DNA from: Marinobacter sp. BW6
GTDB taxonomy: Bacteria; Pseudomonadota; Gammaproteobacteria; Pseudomonadales; Oleiphilaceae
Reading direction: 5' to 3'
DNA length: 64,000 bases
Assembly (NCBI RefSeq): GCF_008107725.1
Contig: NZ_VIRN01000037.1
Coordinates: 310,001 to 374,000 of the forward strand
The notes under the pieces were generated by a model. That model ran no database searches. It saw nothing but the letters and a program-made list of their open reading frames with translations, and was not told where the DNA came from. A program made the translations under genes and the position numbers. How positions within the stretch are numbered: the first letter of the stretch is position 1; every line of letters starts with the position of its first letter. Of this stretch, positions 42,142-52,622 are shown piece after piece.

Positions 42142-45100
42142 TCAGTTACCGTCGAAAGGCTCTATGTCGATCGAAGAAATGCCGAATTCCGCCGGCGGTA
42201 CACCACCGAGCCACTCTTCCACGACTTCCGGCATTGGCACGTGCAGCGCAATGAGAATAATCCGCTCGTGCTCAATGTGTTCGAAGGTAAACGGTGCCTT
42301 GAAACTGTTCATATGGCGCAGAATGCGTAGCCCGTATTGACCGCCATCGGGAATATTGTACTTCTCCCTCAGTTTGCCGATTTCCTCCTCAAAATCGATC
42401 ATTTGCCTCACGATCGGGTTAGCGCCCAATACCTTCTCCACCAATTGGTCGATGGGGCCCCCGAGGAAACTCACCTTGGCGCTGTGCCAGTCGTTTTCCA
42501 CCGGCGCCATTGGGGCGTTGTCGAGGTTCAACTCCAGCCAACTGGTCCAGTTATCACGCTGGGATGTGCCGAGGGTGATAGACTTAATGAGCTGGCCGCG
42601 CAGCACACCTTTGACCAAAGGCCCGTTCTTGGTCTCACCGTCGACGTCATAGACACCGTAGGCTTCGAAATCCACTTCGCCGTACTGACTGACTTTCAGG
42701 ATATCTTTCAGCCCCTTGGGAATGGCGAGCTCCGGACCCGAATCCTTCTTGGGATATAGCAGACGCATGCGCCATTGATCGGTAGGGTTCTTCCAGTAAG
42801 GGGCTGATGCATCCACCTGGCGCAGTTCCGGAAATTCGGAAAGCTGGATGACTACGCCTCTGTCGTAAGGATTTTCAGTCGGCAGGTCATCTGGCACCTG
42901 GTAGCCACGCTCGCGCAGGTAATCCGCCAGAGAACGGGCTTCACCGACGGCATTGATACTGAAGCTGGAGAACTCAGTACCATCAATCTGTACATCTGGT
43001 ATCCCAAAATCACGGATGCCGTCCAGAGTCGACCTTGCGCGCTTCCATGAGAGTTCCGTGTTATAGGCATCTGAACCTGTTTTGCTGGTATAGGCAGCCG
43101 TTGAGTATGTGCCCAGAGCAGTGTTCTCTGTCATCAGGTGGCTGGCTGCCTGCAGGCCTTCCTTGTGGCCTGGTTTTAGCTTGCCGGATTCCACTGCAAA
43201 GTTGATCAGTATCAGCTCCCAAGCCCCGTAACCCAGCTCCGTCAGGAAGTAATGCGGTGCCTGGGATTCCAGTCTCCTCTGCTCTTCCACTTCTGCTGCG
43301 GTTGGCTCCGATGCGCCGGGCGTGGTGCCGGCTTGGCCTGATTCTCCACCCTTGTCAGGGTTCTTCACAGTAACGGTTCTGGAGCCGTCGGCGTCTTGCT
43401 CTGTGACGGTGACATCCTTGTCCTTGCCAAAGTTGTCGACAATGGATTTTGCACGGTCAGAGACGCCTTTGGCGGTTTTCTTACCCATCTCCGCAGCTTC
43501 TTTGCGCAGGGCTGCCTCGCCGTCTTCTTTTGAAATGGAGCCTTTTTCGACAGCGCGGTCTACAGCAGCGCGCTTCTTGTCAAAGTTCTTGCCGGCATCG
43601 CTTTCGGCCTTGAGCTCGGCAAGGCGCGCCTGAAGCGCAAAGCCACCAAATTGGCTGGCCAGGTTGGAGGCTGCATTCATGGCACCGAGGGCGTTCTTTT
43701 GCGTGCCTTCGAGGCCGGCCATGTCCCGGAAGGCACCGCTGCTGCCCAGAACACCCATGATGTCGCCAAAGCCCTGCGGTGCAGGAGCCGCCGGGGCATT
43801 CTGAAGATTGATGATAGAATCCGGCATGTCGGTAGGCGTCAGATTCTGGGGCTGACTACGGCGGGAGTCGAAGAAGTCACTGGGGAAATCTGCGAGTGCC
43901 GGATCTTTATCGTTTAATACCCAGTCGGTGGATCCCTCGTGCTCCTCGCAGGCATTGCACTCGTCCATAATAGCCTGGGCATAGAGACCATCAGTCGGCA
44001 GGCTGATGCGCATGGGCGCACTGGGCGCACCCTCGCCCTTGTAATAGTTGAAAGCCTCCTCGTAGCTATCGTGCCCATTCACTCCCAGGAAGGCCCCCGC
44101 TGCCACACGGAATACCAGGGCATTGCCCATGATGGCGATGGGGTTGCGCTCAACCACGGAGGCAATGGAGCGACCGTCGCTGGCGGAAATGGAGAAACCG
44201 TCCAGAAGCATGTAGAGCTCGTCTCGGTCCATGGTCCACCAGATAACCTTGTGGTAGTAATGCAGGTTGTCATTGATGTGCTCCAGAATCTTGCGATTTG
44301 CCTTTTCCGCTTCCCGCCGCATGTCCTGGTCTTCCCAATTACTGGCATTGAAATCAAGCGTGGCTGTTTCGGTTGGGGCTGGTCGGGTTGTCTCATCGTC
44401 ATTCCAGGCGGGCGGTGAAATTAGGTCGTGGGTGCCTCTCGGAGCTCTGACCCGCCGTTGATAGTGAGTCGTGCGGAAGTTAATGGTTGCGCCCGTGACG
44501 TTTGCGACAGAGCCTTTGGGCAGGTGCTCAGTTGCCGAGAGGATCAGCTTTTCAATTTCGGTACGCTTGGTGTCCGAAACTGAATCTGACGGTACGGTAA
44601 AGTCGATTCTTACGGTCCGGTTAAAGCGGTATTCACCCACCAGTGTAAAGTCCGCGCCCTCCAGTTGGCCGCTATCGTTATCAATCCGAAGGCGGTCGGC
44701 CCAGCGGCGGGCCATGGCAGGGGCAATCTCTTTCTGAAAATACGTGTCTCGCTGAGCGGCAGAATAGCTGCGAATTCGAGCCACAATCTGCCCGACCGGG
44801 AATGGGAGCAGGCCGGCGTAGGTCTGCCAGACCTTGGTGGTAACCCGCTCACCCACGGCGCCATCTTCAGAAAGCTGGTCGTCTATTTCACCGGAGACCA
44901 CTTCATCCCTTGGCCGCTCGATGCCCAGCTTGATATAGATCGACCCGCTCAGGCTTTCCAGAAATTGATCCTTTCGGGGACCTGCTGGAACTTCCGAACC
45001 GTTCCATCCGTTTATGATGTCGTCTGAGTATTTCAGGGCCCAGCGAAGCTCCCGTTTTTTCAGATAGCGCTCAAACACGTCTCGCCAGCGGGCCACCCGA

Positions 45101-47037
45101 GAGAAGGTGAATGGGCGTATTGAAAAGGGTACAAAAAGACATTCGCGCACCCCCGCCAACACCGTATCCACACGAATGTGGCGCAGTATTTCGTGGTAAA
45201 TAACCGTCAGCGAATGGCAGTAGTTAGAGTTGCGAACCACTTCAGAAACGCCCTCAACGGTTTCCTCCTGGCTAACCTCCGTGACCACGGTGCTTTCGAA
45301 CTGGCGCAGAGAATCACCGAACTGCCTGACTGAGTCTCTCAGGCTTTGCTCTTCGGCGGCGGCGACGCTGCGCCCCCCCTTTTGCCAGCTGCTGGAACTG
45401 GCGCGACCATGGGCTGCACCACCGCCGATTACGACAGGACCCATGGCAAAGCCAATACCCCCGGCGACGCCGGTTTGCTGGGATTTGCTACCACCCTTGC
45501 TCCATTCATTCAGGTTGGATCGTACGGCGTCACTGTAATCGCGCTCGCTAAACGTGCCTTGCTCTACCTGTTCCGAGAACTCAGTTCGCTCGCTGCGGGA
45601 GCTTGCCTCACGGCGGCGCCAGTCCATTTTCACAATGCGCCGGGTTTGTCGCGGTGCCAATGTGAGCGTGTGGGCCACATCACCGAGGGAGTAGCCATTT
45701 GAGCGCCATTGGAGGCGCCATTCCATTATGTGACCGCCCGCCACAGACAGCGCCTGGTATTGAGTGGAATCTCCGTCCCAGTCGATAGGGTTGTCTGGCC
45801 CGACAGGTTGCCGGCGATTTTTCCAGATCAACCCAGGTAACGGGAGGAAATCAATGGCTTTAACCGGTGGCATTACCGAGGCTCTGTCTCTCGGAACGAA
45901 GCGGTTAAAGCCACCGTCGTTATAGACATCAAGCGGCCCGATCGCGTTGTTCGCCATAGTGGCACGGCCAGTATTATCAACCATTGCACTCATCAGAATG
46001 GTATTGCCGAATGAGTCTTTGGGATGAATCAGCCCTTTGTAATCGGGTTTGTTGTTAGAGGTTGATTCAATTTCCGGTTGCTCGACGCGAAAGACTGTAT
46101 GGAAGCGACGCTCACCCAATATTCTGGCGGGGTTACTGAATGGCCGACAATAGGACCCCGGATCATCACCAAAAAGATCAGGGTCGTGCAGCAGACTGTC
46201 TTCATCAACATCCAGCGGTGGATTGCCCGATGCCGCATCGGAGGATGAGGAATCCACATCTTCGCCAGCGCCTGGCTTGATGTCCTGCCAAGGCAGCATG
46301 ATCCGCAGGCCATTCAGGGGCTTTGACAGAGAAGGATCTTCACGGTAACCGATAATGAGATCAGGGCCATTCAAGAGCCAGGCCCAACCCTGTGCTTCGG
46401 TGCGACTGTTGAAGGGGCGCTGGATGTGGAAAGAGCCATCAAACTTGAGGTCGGCGCCGGTAAGAGAAAAAGCACCGAGCTCTTCAGCGGACGCAGCATC
46501 CAGTGGCGCGTGTCCGGCATTATTTGCCAACTCACGGTCAGGGTTCAGTCCCATAAGGGAACGAAGCGCAGATGCTTTAGCAGCTGAGTCAACCAGATCC
46601 ACACTGAGAGTGTAGTTGTCAAAGCGCCTTTCCGGCTGGCCCAGGCTTACAAATCGGCCAGACCGATCCAGCACAGGTTGTTCCTCTGGCGAGTTTCTTT
46701 CCAGTGCGGCTTTTAGATCTGCGGCGGAAATAGTAAGCGTGGCTGGCTCGCCTTCAGCAGCATGACCGATGTCGATACTACCAAGTGGGGCCAGTTCCAG
46801 GCCCTGGCGGTTCTCCAGAACGGCCGTAGCCGGCTTGTTGAGAGCAATGGGCCTAATGGTGACTTTTGCGCTAGCCCTGGAATCAAGGCGCATCAGATGG
46901 CTTGCCGGACGAAAGGAGACTTCCTCATCTTCGTTCTGAACCGGAATTTCATAGCTGATTCGAACCTGAAGCGACTCAGCACCACTAGCCTGGGGGGCCT
47001 GTTCGGGTTCGATCTGGAGTTCGAGCTGGTCTGACAT
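42142..47037 (-). CDS. 1631-residue orphan protein with OmpA-like segment, unknown function
   Basis: One uninterrupted frame of 1631 residues, acidic, with no signal peptide or membrane helix. By position: 1-260 beta-rich; 265-290 an Asp/Ser/Glu linker; 330-470 a further domain ending GYSLGDVAHTLTLAPRQTRRIVKMDWRRRE; about 480-560 a polar, Arg/Ser/Glu-rich stretch interrupted by the Gly-rich GVAGGIGFAMGPVVIGGGAAHG; 570-1050 mixed; 1060-1105 a Pro/Ala linker; 1130-1200 charged helices; about 1285-1370 a block like the OmpA peptidoglycan-binding fold (AYTSKTGSDAYNTELSWKRARSTL then NAVGEARSLADYL). It stands alone: convergent with tRNA-Val and followed by a gene remnant. I do not recognise the family. 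A large structural or scaffold protein is possible. Confidence 0.8.
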   Translation of the reverse strand: MSDQLELQIEPEQAPQASGAESLQVRISYEIPVQNEDEEVSFRPASHLMRLDSRASAKVTIRPIALNKPATAVLENRQGLELAPLGSIDIGHAAEGEPATLTISAADLKAALERNSPEEQPVLDRSGRFVSLGQPERRFDNYTLSVDLVDSAAKASALRSLMGLNPDRELANNAGHAPLDAASAEELGAFSLTGADLKFDGSFHIQRPFNSRTEAQGWAWLLNGPDLIIGYREDPSLSKPLNGLRIMLPWQDIKPGAGEDVDSSSSDAASGNPPLDVDEDSLLHDPDLFGDDPGSYCRPFSNPARILGERRFHTVFRVEQPEIESTSNNKPDYKGLIHPKDSFGNTILMSAMVDNTGRATMANNAIGPLDVYNDGGFNRFVPRDRASVMPPVKAIDFLPLPGLIWKNRRQPVGPDNPIDWDGDSTQYQALSVAGGHIMEWRLQWRSNGYSLGDVAHTLTLAPRQTRRIVKMDWRRREASSRSERTEFSEQVEQGTFSERDYSDAVRSNLNEWSKGGSKSQQTGVAGGIGFAMGPVVIGGGAAHGRASSSSWQKGGRSVAAAEEQSLRDSVRQFGDSLRQFESTVVTEVSQEETVEGVSEVVRNSNYCHSLTVIYHEILRHIRVDTVLAGVRECLFVPFSIRPFTFSRVARWRDVFERYLKKRELRWALKYSDDIINGWNGSEVPAGPRKDQFLESLSGSIYIKLGIERPRDEVVSGEIDDQLSEDGAVGERVTTKVWQTYAGLLPFPVGQIVARIRSYSAAQRDTYFQKEIAPAMARRWADRLRIDNDSGQLEGADFTLVGEYRFNRTVRIDFTVPSDSVSDTKRTEIEKLILSATEHLPKGSVANVTGATINFRTTHYQRRVRAPRGTHDLISPPAWNDDETTRPAPTETATLDFNASNWEDQDMRREAEKANRKILEHINDNLHYYHKVIWWTMDRDELYMLLDGFSISASDGRSIASVVERNPIAIMGNALVFRVAAGAFLGVNGHDSYEEAFNYYKGEGAPSAPMRISLPTDGLYAQAIMDECNACEEHEGSTDWVLNDKDPALADFPSDFFDSRRSQPQNLTPTDMPDSIINLQNAPAAPAPQGFGDIMGVLGSSGAFRDMAGLEGTQKNALGAMNAASNLASQFGGFALQARLAELKAESDAGKNFDKKRAAVDRAVEKGSISKEDGEAALRKEAAEMGKKTAKGVSDRAKSIVDNFGKDKDVTVTEQDADGSRTVTVKNPDKGGESGQAGTTPGASEPTAAEVEEQRRLESQAPHYFLTELGYGAWELILINFAVESGKLKPGHKEGLQAASHLMTENTALGTYSTAAYTSKTGSDAYNTELSWKRARSTLDGIRDFGIPDVQIDGTEFSSFSINAVGEARSLADYLRERGYQVPDDLPTENPYDRGVVIQLSEFPELRQVDASAPYWKNPTDQWRMRLLYPKKDSGPELAIPKGLKDILKVSQYGEVDFEAYGVYDVDGETKNGPLVKGVLRGQLIKSITLGTSQRDNWTSWLELNLDNAPMAPVENDWHSAKVSFLGGPIDQLVEKVLGANPIVRQMIDFEEEIGKLREKYNIPDGGQYGLRILRHMNSFKAPFTFEHIEHERIILIALHVPMPEVVEEWLGGVPPAEFGISSIDIEPFDGN

Positions 47038-47269
47038 GGTCTTGGCCTGTGGTTGCTTTGCGTCCCAGTCGCCCTAAGCAAACGCACCGGGGATACTCTG
47101 CATGCAATACAACCAGACTCGACCAATGGCAGGCCATTGGGGTGAGACAACCTTGTCTGTCAGGGCATCAGCGTGTCGTAATGGCTTGTGCCAGCGACTT
47201 CCTGAGGCGAAACTTACTTCCTTACAGGTAACAGTCTTGTCGCTAAACCTTCGTTTGTAAAATCTGAGA

Positions 47270-47380
47270 TTAAGCGGGATCGTTCCGAACTTCACCGATC
47301 AGAACGTAATCCGGAGCCAAGCGAAGCATGGCCTGGGTGGCTCGAGCATAGTCAAGCTCATGAGACAGACCGACCTGCAT
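47270..47380 (-). pseudogene. Remnant of a GspE/PilB/VirB11-type secretion ATPase
   Basis: A 36-codon frame from ATG at 47380 to TAA at 47270, starting 2 bp after the lipocalin stop. Its sequence HELDYARATQAMLRLAPDYVLIGEVRND matches the Walker B and adjoining segment of type II/IV secretion ATPases (usual form: ALRAxLRxDPDxIxxGEIRD). The P-loop and everything else of the enzyme, normally several hundred residues, are absent. It is therefore a fragment left by a deletion or insertion event, or a captured piece of another gene. The remainder of the gap up to 47037 shows nothing recognisable. Confidence 0.6.
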
Positions 47381-47382
47381 CT

Positions 47383-47919
47383 CTATTCCGCGAGGGACTG
47401 GTCGACAATAATCAGTTCCTCCAAATCAAACCCCTCTGCCCCGGCCCGATCCTTGAACGCCTCGATCGCCTCTTCGGTCACTTCCGGAGTGCGCGAGAGA
47501 AACCAGAGGTAGTCGCGGTTGTAGCCTGTCACATAGGCATAGGAATATGCTTCCTGGTCGAGTGCGAACACGACGTAAGAGGCGTAAAAGGGCCCGAAGA
47601 AGGACACCTTCAGGTGACCGGTGTTTTCATCCTCCACAAACACCGCACGGCCGTCGGCCTCTTCCCACTTACCTTCTTCGACGTTAAAGCCGCGGTTGAT
47701 GACTTTGATGCTGCCGTCATCATTGCGGCTGTATTCAGCGTGAACATTAGTGAGACCGCGCTCGAAGGAGTGGTCCAGGCGGGCGATTTCGTACCAGGTA
47801 CCCAGGTAACGATCACTCTCAAAACCTTTGACTGGCTGAATGTTTTCCGGAAGGCTCGTGCAGCTGGCCAGGCCGATAAGCCCGGCAATCAGGAACCATC
47901 TTCTTAGCACTGCCATCAT
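47383..47919 (-). CDS. blc: Outer-membrane lipocalin Blc
   Basis: A 178-residue lipoprotein. The start is the first of two adjacent ATG codons at 47919, eight bases after GGAG. The lipobox is LASC. The lipocalin signature YLGTWYEIARLDHSFERGL, the GRAVFVEDENTGHLKVSFFGPFYASYVVFALD strands and the YLWFLSRTPEV motif identify bacterial lipocalin. It binds lysophospholipids or fatty acids at the outer membrane. The gene ends 2 bp from the secretion-ATPase remnant. Confidence 0.93.
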   Translation of the reverse strand: MMAVLRRWFLIAGLIGLASCTSLPENIQPVKGFESDRYLGTWYEIARLDHSFERGLTNVHAEYSRNDDGSIKVINRGFNVEEGKWEEADGRAVFVEDENTGHLKVSFFGPFYASYVVFALDQEAYSYAYVTGYNRDYLWFLSRTPEVTEEAIEAFKDRAGAEGFDLEELIIVDQSLAE

Positions 47920-47980
47920 CGCTAACGCTCCATTGTCGAGTATCAGATACGAGAAGGGCCAGCAGTTGCTGGCCCTTGAT

Positions 47981-48988
47981 TCATACGTTGTAGAAGTCCC
48001 GATACCAGTCAACAAACCTGGCAATCCCCTCCTCTACGGGAGTGTCTGGCTTGTAGCCTACGTCGTCGATCAGATCATCGACATTGGCGTAGGTAGCGGG
48101 CACGTCCCCCGGCTGCAACGGAAGCAGGTTTTTCTCCGCTTTCTTGCCGACTCGCTCCTCGATAATCTCGATGAAACGGGACAGCTCAACCGGATTGTTG
48201 CTGCCGATGTTGTACAAGCGATAAGGCGCTTTGCTGGTGCCGGGATCCGGGGCTGCGCCGCTCCACTGATCGTTGGGCTCGGCAACTTGATCCAGAGTCC
48301 GGATCACGCCTTCCACGATGTCATCGATGTAAGTGAAATCCCGACGGTGGTGGCCATGGTTGAACACGTCGATCGGCTCGCCGGCTAGGATCTTCTTCGT
48401 AAAGATAAACAACGCCATATCCGGCCGGCCCCAAGGACCGTAAACCGTGAAAAACCGCAGACCCGTGGTTGGCAGGTTGTACAGATGGCTGTAGGTGTGT
48501 GCCATCAGCTCATTCGCCTTCTTGGAGGCCGCATAAAGACTCAGGGGATGGTCCACGTTGTCGTGCACCGAGAACGGCATGGTCTCATTGGCACCGTACA
48601 CCGAGCTGCTGGAGGCGTAGACGAGGTGTTTTACCTTGTTGTGCCGGCAGCCTTCAAGGATGTTCATGAAACCAACGAGGTTGGCGTCCACGTAGGCATG
48701 GGGATTCTCGATGGAATACCGGACACCTGCCTGGGCCGCCAGGTGCACTACCCTCTCAGGTTTATGCTTGGAAAAAAGCGCTTCCATGGTGGCCCGATCA
48801 GCCACATCCTCACGGACTTCGGTGAAGCCTGCCTTGCCAGTAAGGCGCTTTAGCCGGGCTTCCTTCAGGTTCACATCGTAGTAATCATTGACGTTATCAA
48901 CGCCAATAACTTCATCGCCCCGGTCAAGCAGGCGATGAGCCAGATGTGAGCCAATAAAACCGGCAGTTCCGGTAACAAGAATCTTCAC
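47981..48988 (-). CDS. UDP-glucuronate 4-epimerase-like NAD-dependent epimerase
   Basis: A 335-residue extended short-chain dehydrogenase from a GTG at 48988, six bases after AAGGAG. It has the Rossmann motif [13 protein letters not shown], the [15 protein letters not shown] region typical of UDP-glucuronate epimerases (VDNVNDYYD), SSSSVYGAN, the catalytic YAASKK and [20 protein letters not shown]. It probably converts UDP-glucuronate to UDP-galacturonate for surface polysaccharide. A UDP-glucose/galactose 4-epimerase role is less likely. It follows the barrel gene by 28 bp, on the same strand as blc. Confidence 0.9.
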   Translation of the reverse strand: MKILVTGTAGFIGSHLAHRLLDRGDEVIGVDNVNDYYDVNLKEARLKRLTGKAGFTEVREDVADRATMEALFSKHKPERVVHLAAQAGVRYSIENPHAYVDANLVGFMNILEGCRHNKVKHLVYASSSSVYGANETMPFSVHDNVDHPLSLYAASKKANELMAHTYSHLYNLPTTGLRFFTVYGPWGRPDMALFIFTKKILAGEPIDVFNHGHHRRDFTYIDDIVEGVIRTLDQVAEPNDQWSGAAPDPGTSKAPYRLYNIGSNNPVELSRFIEIIEERVGKKAEKNLLPLQPGDVPATYANVDDLIDDVGYKPDTPVEEGIARFVDWYRDFYNV

Positions 48989-49016
48989 GTTTCTCTCCTT
49001 GGAACGAATGCCAGCC

Positions 49017-49745
49017 TCAGAACGACACGCCGGCACTCACAAACGGCCCGCCAATTTCGACATCCAGGCGGTCATTATCATCTTCGTAATCAATGGACAT
49101 CTGACGATAGCCTGCACGGAACTGGATCAATGAGATCTCGTACTGGCCGTAGGCGTTGAAATCGTGCAACGAGTCACCATCGAAGCTGATGAAATTGCCT
49201 TCTGCGCCAACTGATACGCCAGTTAACGGCAGATCAAAACGGGCCGCCAGGTAGCCCATGGGGATAACGCCATCAATGCTCGTTTCGCTAGTGGCCAACC
49301 CATTCGCTTGCCGCACGATCAGGTCGCCCGCCAAATCGCGGGCGGTCAGGCCAAGGTCGAGATTTACCCAGTTATCAAGCACTTCGTAATACAGGGTCAG
49401 GTCCAACTGTTCCAGATCCAGATCAGACTGCACATCACCGGTAACACCGTCGAAGCCAGCCAGACCTACATCGCCTCGACCACTTTGTTCAACCAAAGTG
49501 TAGTTCAACCGAACATTGGGCAACACTGGCACCGGATGCTCAAGGTATAGAGAGGCATTGGCATTGGAATCACTATCCAGATTCAGATCGTTTTCCACAT
49601 CGACAACGTCGTTATTGGTAGCAGCCTTACCGGTGAGATCAGAGTCCCAGTAACTTACGCTGGCACCCAGACCTACCACGTCTGCCTGGGACAAAGGCGC
49701 CACCAGGATCAGTGAACCACCTACAGCAAGCATCAGTTTACGCAT
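49017..49745 (-). CDS. TIGR04219-like outer-membrane beta-barrel protein
   Basis: A 242-residue protein from the ATG at 49745, six bases after AAAAGG. It has a signal peptide ending LSQA, then [19 protein letters not shown], alternating strands such as [13 protein letters not shown] and [23 protein letters not shown], and a terminal VSF. It fits the family of small barrels with a GlyGly-type motif (TIGR04219) common in Marinobacter and Vibrio. Function unknown. It lies between purC and the epimerase gene, on the same strand. Confidence 0.8.
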   Translation of the reverse strand: MRKLMLAVGGSLILVAPLSQADVVGLGASVSYWDSDLTGKAATNNDVVDVENDLNLDSDSNANASLYLEHPVPVLPNVRLNYTLVEQSGRGDVGLAGFDGVTGDVQSDLDLEQLDLTLYYEVLDNWVNLDLGLTARDLAGDLIVRQANGLATSETSIDGVIPMGYLAARFDLPLTGVSVGAEGNFISFDGDSLHDFNAYGQYEISLIQFRAGYRQMSIDYEDDNDRLDVEIGGPFVSAGVSF

Positions 49746-49777
49746 GACACACCTTTTCATTTTGTTATAAATTTCAA

Positions 49778-50491
49778 TCAGTCGAACTGGATTCCCAAAC
49801 GGCGCCCGACTTCTTCATAAGTTTCAATAACGTCGCCCAGACCCTGGCGAAAGCGATCTTTATCCATTTTCTTGCGGGTTTCCTTGTCCCAGATCCGGCA
49901 ACCGTCCGGGCTGAATTCATCACCCAGCACGATTTTCCCTTCACCGCGACCGAACTCCAGCTTGTAGTCCACCAGCAGCATGCCGGCGTCGTCAAACAGG
50001 GCCTTGAGCACGTCGTTTACACGGTAGGTCAGTTCTTTCATCTGCTCCAGCTCATCGGCTGCAGCCCAGCCAAAGCTGACGGCCAGGGATTCGTTGACCA
50101 TAGGGTCGTGGAGCGCGTCGTTCTTCAAGAACAGTTCGTAGGTGGGCGGGTTGAGTTCCTGCCCTTCTTCTACGCCCAGACGGCGGCAGAGACTGCCAGC
50201 GGAAACATTGCGAACGACGCATTCGACCGGAATCATGTCCAGCTTCTTCACGAGCGATTCTGTGGAAGACAGCAGTCCCTCGAAATGGGTCGGTACGCCC
50301 GCCGCCTCCAGCTTTTCCATAATGAACGCATTGAACTTGTTGTTCACCATGCCTTTGCGGTTGAGCTGTTCCTTTTTTTCGCCGTCGAAGGCGGATGTGT
50401 CATCACGGAACACCAGCACGAACCGTTCAGGATCGTCAGTACGGTAGACGGATTTTGCCTTGCCGGCGTAAAGTTCTTCGCGTTTTTCCAT
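49778..50491 (-). CDS. purC: Phosphoribosylaminoimidazole-succinocarboxamide synthase PurC
   Basis: A 237-residue SAICAR synthetase with ATG after GGAGAACCCC. Signatures: [88 protein letters not shown]. It adds aspartate to CAIR in purine synthesis. The order dapA-bamC-purC is the usual one in gammaproteobacteria. Confidence 0.97.
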   Translation of the reverse strand: MEKREELYAGKAKSVYRTDDPERFVLVFRDDTSAFDGEKKEQLNRKGMVNNKFNAFIMEKLEAAGVPTHFEGLLSSTESLVKKLDMIPVECVVRNVSAGSLCRRLGVEEGQELNPPTYELFLKNDALHDPMVNESLAVSFGWAAADELEQMKELTYRVNDVLKALFDDAGMLLVDYKLEFGRGEGKIVLGDEFSPDGCRIWDKETRKKMDKDRFRQGLGDVIETYEEVGRRLGIQFD

Positions 50492-50536
50492 TGGGGTTCT
50501 CCGAAAAGTGGCCGCCTGTGGCGGCCTCTTCCTGAA

Positions 50537-51634
50537 TCAGTATAGGTAATCGAACAGTTGCGTGAGCAGATCCGGCGTCGTCCGGCTGCCAGCGTAACCC
50601 GGGACTTCCTCGGCAGAGATGACAATGGCGTCGCTCTGCTGGCTGAGGCTTACTGTGTGGGTATGCTGGGGGGCTTCCTTATCGCTAAACCAGCTGAACC
50701 ATCCCGGATCCCGCTCGTCTTCGGTGCGGAAGTCGACATGGAACCAGCCTTCACTGCGGTTAAGATCGACCACAGGAATGGCGGAATCTGTCAGTGCCCG
50801 GCTGACTTCCGCCCAGGAGCGACCGTAATCAAGCTCCATGCGGATCGCGACCGCCTCATCGTTTTCCGAGATCAGGCGAACGAGGGGGTCGCTGACCATT
50901 CCGGATGCGGCACGGGAAAAGGACTTGGTTTCTTCCCGGGCTCTGAGAAAGTCACCCAGATCGGACAACAGGCGTTTCTGCAGCTCCAGTGCCTGCTCCG
51001 AAGGATCGGTCACTTCGGCCCAGGGAATCAGCTCGTCCGGCTGATCAGCCACTTCCAACCTGCGTACCTGTACTTCGGTGGTCTTGCGGCGGACGCCGGG
51101 GGCCATACGCACCTGAAGAACCACTTTCTGCTCGCCAGCTGACGGGTTATCCGACAACTCCACCAGATCCCGGGCGCGCTTGCTGAAGTTAGCAACTTCC
51201 GTTTGCAGAATCCCCAGTTGGGGGCTATCGAAGCCGACACCCAGGCTCCGCTCGGACAGGTAGCTGTTTACCGCGGGCCAAATTCTTCCCGGCACGTCAT
51301 TGACCAGAAGCCAGAGCCGGCCATCAAGCTCTTCGATCACATAGTTTTCATCCAGGATATCCGAAGTCATATCTGGCGGAGGCGGAATATCGGACGGATA
51401 CATCTTGCTGGCATCGGCCGACTGGACATCTCGGATTGGCATGGTCTGGCTGAAGCGGGAATCGTCGGCGGTTTCCGGCAACTCCAGTCGCTGCCCTTCA
51501 GTCGCATTCACATAACGTTCGGAACGATCCTCAACCAGACCGCATCCCGAAGCTGCCGCTAGAAGCAGCAGTCCGGATACGACAAAAACGGGTTTCAACA
51601 TCAGGGTACTACCGGTTCCTTTTAGAACCTGCAT
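50537..51634 (-). CDS. bamC: Outer-membrane assembly lipoprotein BamC (NlpB)
   Basis: A 365-residue lipoprotein. I choose the ATG at 51634, which follows GGAG with a 7-base spacer; an internal ATG at 51601 lacks a close site. The lipobox is AASGC. After the Cys comes the conserved unstructured stretch with Pro-rich PSDIPPPPDMTSD, then two helix-grip domains (WLLVNDVPGRIWPAVNSYLSERSLGV and MELDYGRSWAEVSRALTDSAIPVVDLNRSEGWFHV). It is part of the BAM complex for barrel insertion. It lies 35 bp after dapA. Confidence 0.93.
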   Translation of the reverse strand: MQVLKGTGSTLMLKPVFVVSGLLLLAAASGCGLVEDRSERYVNATEGQRLELPETADDSRFSQTMPIRDVQSADASKMYPSDIPPPPDMTSDILDENYVIEELDGRLWLLVNDVPGRIWPAVNSYLSERSLGVGFDSPQLGILQTEVANFSKRARDLVELSDNPSAGEQKVVLQVRMAPGVRRKTTEVQVRRLEVADQPDELIPWAEVTDPSEQALELQKRLLSDLGDFLRAREETKSFSRAASGMVSDPLVRLISENDEAVAIRMELDYGRSWAEVSRALTDSAIPVVDLNRSEGWFHVDFRTEDERDPGWFSWFSDKEAPQHTHTVSLSQQSDAIVISAEEVPGYAGSRTTPDLLTQLFDYLY

Positions 51635-51669
51635 CAGGTTACTCCGGGGATGGGATGATTTAAGCAAAC

Positions 51670-52548
51670 TCAGAGTACACCTGAGGCCTTGAGGGCATCT
51701 TCCACTTCGCCATGAAACTTTTCACTAAGCGGAGTCAGCGGCAGGCGGATACCCTCTCCAATCATCCCCATGCGATGAAGAGCCCACTTCACCGGGATCG
51801 GGTTTGCCTCAAGAAACAACTTCCGGTTCAGGGGCATCAGTAGCTCGTTAAGACGCTCTGTTTCCTCGCGGTTACCGGCAACGGCCGCTTCGCACAGCTG
51901 CGACATTCCCTTCGGAGCAACGTTGGCAGTAACAGAGACGTTGCCCTTGGCACCGGCCAGCATAAGTTCCGCCGCAGTGGCGTCATCACCCGAATACACG
52001 GCCAGACGGCCATTCAACGCTTCGATCAGTTCTGCACCCCGGGGAATATTGCCGGTGGCGTCTTTGATACCCACAATGTTCGGAATATCGGCGAGCCGGA
52101 GCACGGTCTCGTTCAGCATGTCACAGGCGGTTCTGCCCGGCACGTTGTACAGCATCTGGTTCATGCCGGGGACGGCTTCGGCGATGGCTTTGAAGTGCTG
52201 GTACAGGCCCTCCTGCGTCGGCTTGTTGTAGTAAGGCACAACAAGAAGACAGGCATCGGCGCCAAGCTTGTGGGCCTCCGAAGTAAGTTCGATGGCCTCA
52301 CGGGTGCTGTTCCCGCCAGTGCCTGCAATGACCGGGATCCGACCATCAACCCGTTTGATGATGTGACCGATGGTCTTGCAATGCTCTTTCGGGTCGAGCG
52401 TTGCGGATTCGCCGGTAGTGCCTACGGCAACAATGCCATGGGTCCCGTTTTCAATATGAAAGTCTACCAGCTTGTCCAGATCCTCCCAGTGGATATCACC
52501 GTTTGGATGCATGGGCGTGACCAGCGCGACAAGGCTACCCGTAATCAT
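51670..52548 (-). CDS. dapA: 4-hydroxy-tetrahydrodipicolinate synthase DapA
   Basis: A 292-residue TIM-barrel lyase with ATG five bases after GGAG. It shows [43 protein letters not shown], the Tyr site [11 protein letters not shown], the Schiff-base Lys in [11 protein letters not shown], and YSGDDATA. It condenses pyruvate and aspartate semialdehyde in lysine and diaminopimelate synthesis. First gene of the dapA-bamC-purC run, divergent from bcp over 74 bp. Confidence 0.97.
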   Translation of the reverse strand: MITGSLVALVTPMHPNGDIHWEDLDKLVDFHIENGTHGIVAVGTTGESATLDPKEHCKTIGHIIKRVDGRIPVIAGTGGNSTREAIELTSEAHKLGADACLLVVPYYNKPTQEGLYQHFKAIAEAVPGMNQMLYNVPGRTACDMLNETVLRLADIPNIVGIKDATGNIPRGAELIEALNGRLAVYSGDDATAAELMLAGAKGNVSVTANVAPKGMSQLCEAAVAGNREETERLNELLMPLNRKLFLEANPIPVKWALHRMGMIGEGIRLPLTPLSEKFHGEVEDALKASGVL

Positions 52549-52622
52549 AAAAGCTCCGTCCGAATAAAACCGATATGGTAATGTTGGGCACGAACTGACA
52601 CAAGGGAATTAAAGGAGATGTC

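Noticed and set aside
47074..47295. 73-codon minus-strand frame beside the ATPase remnant
   Set aside because: Overlaps the remnant in another frame and has no recognisable features.
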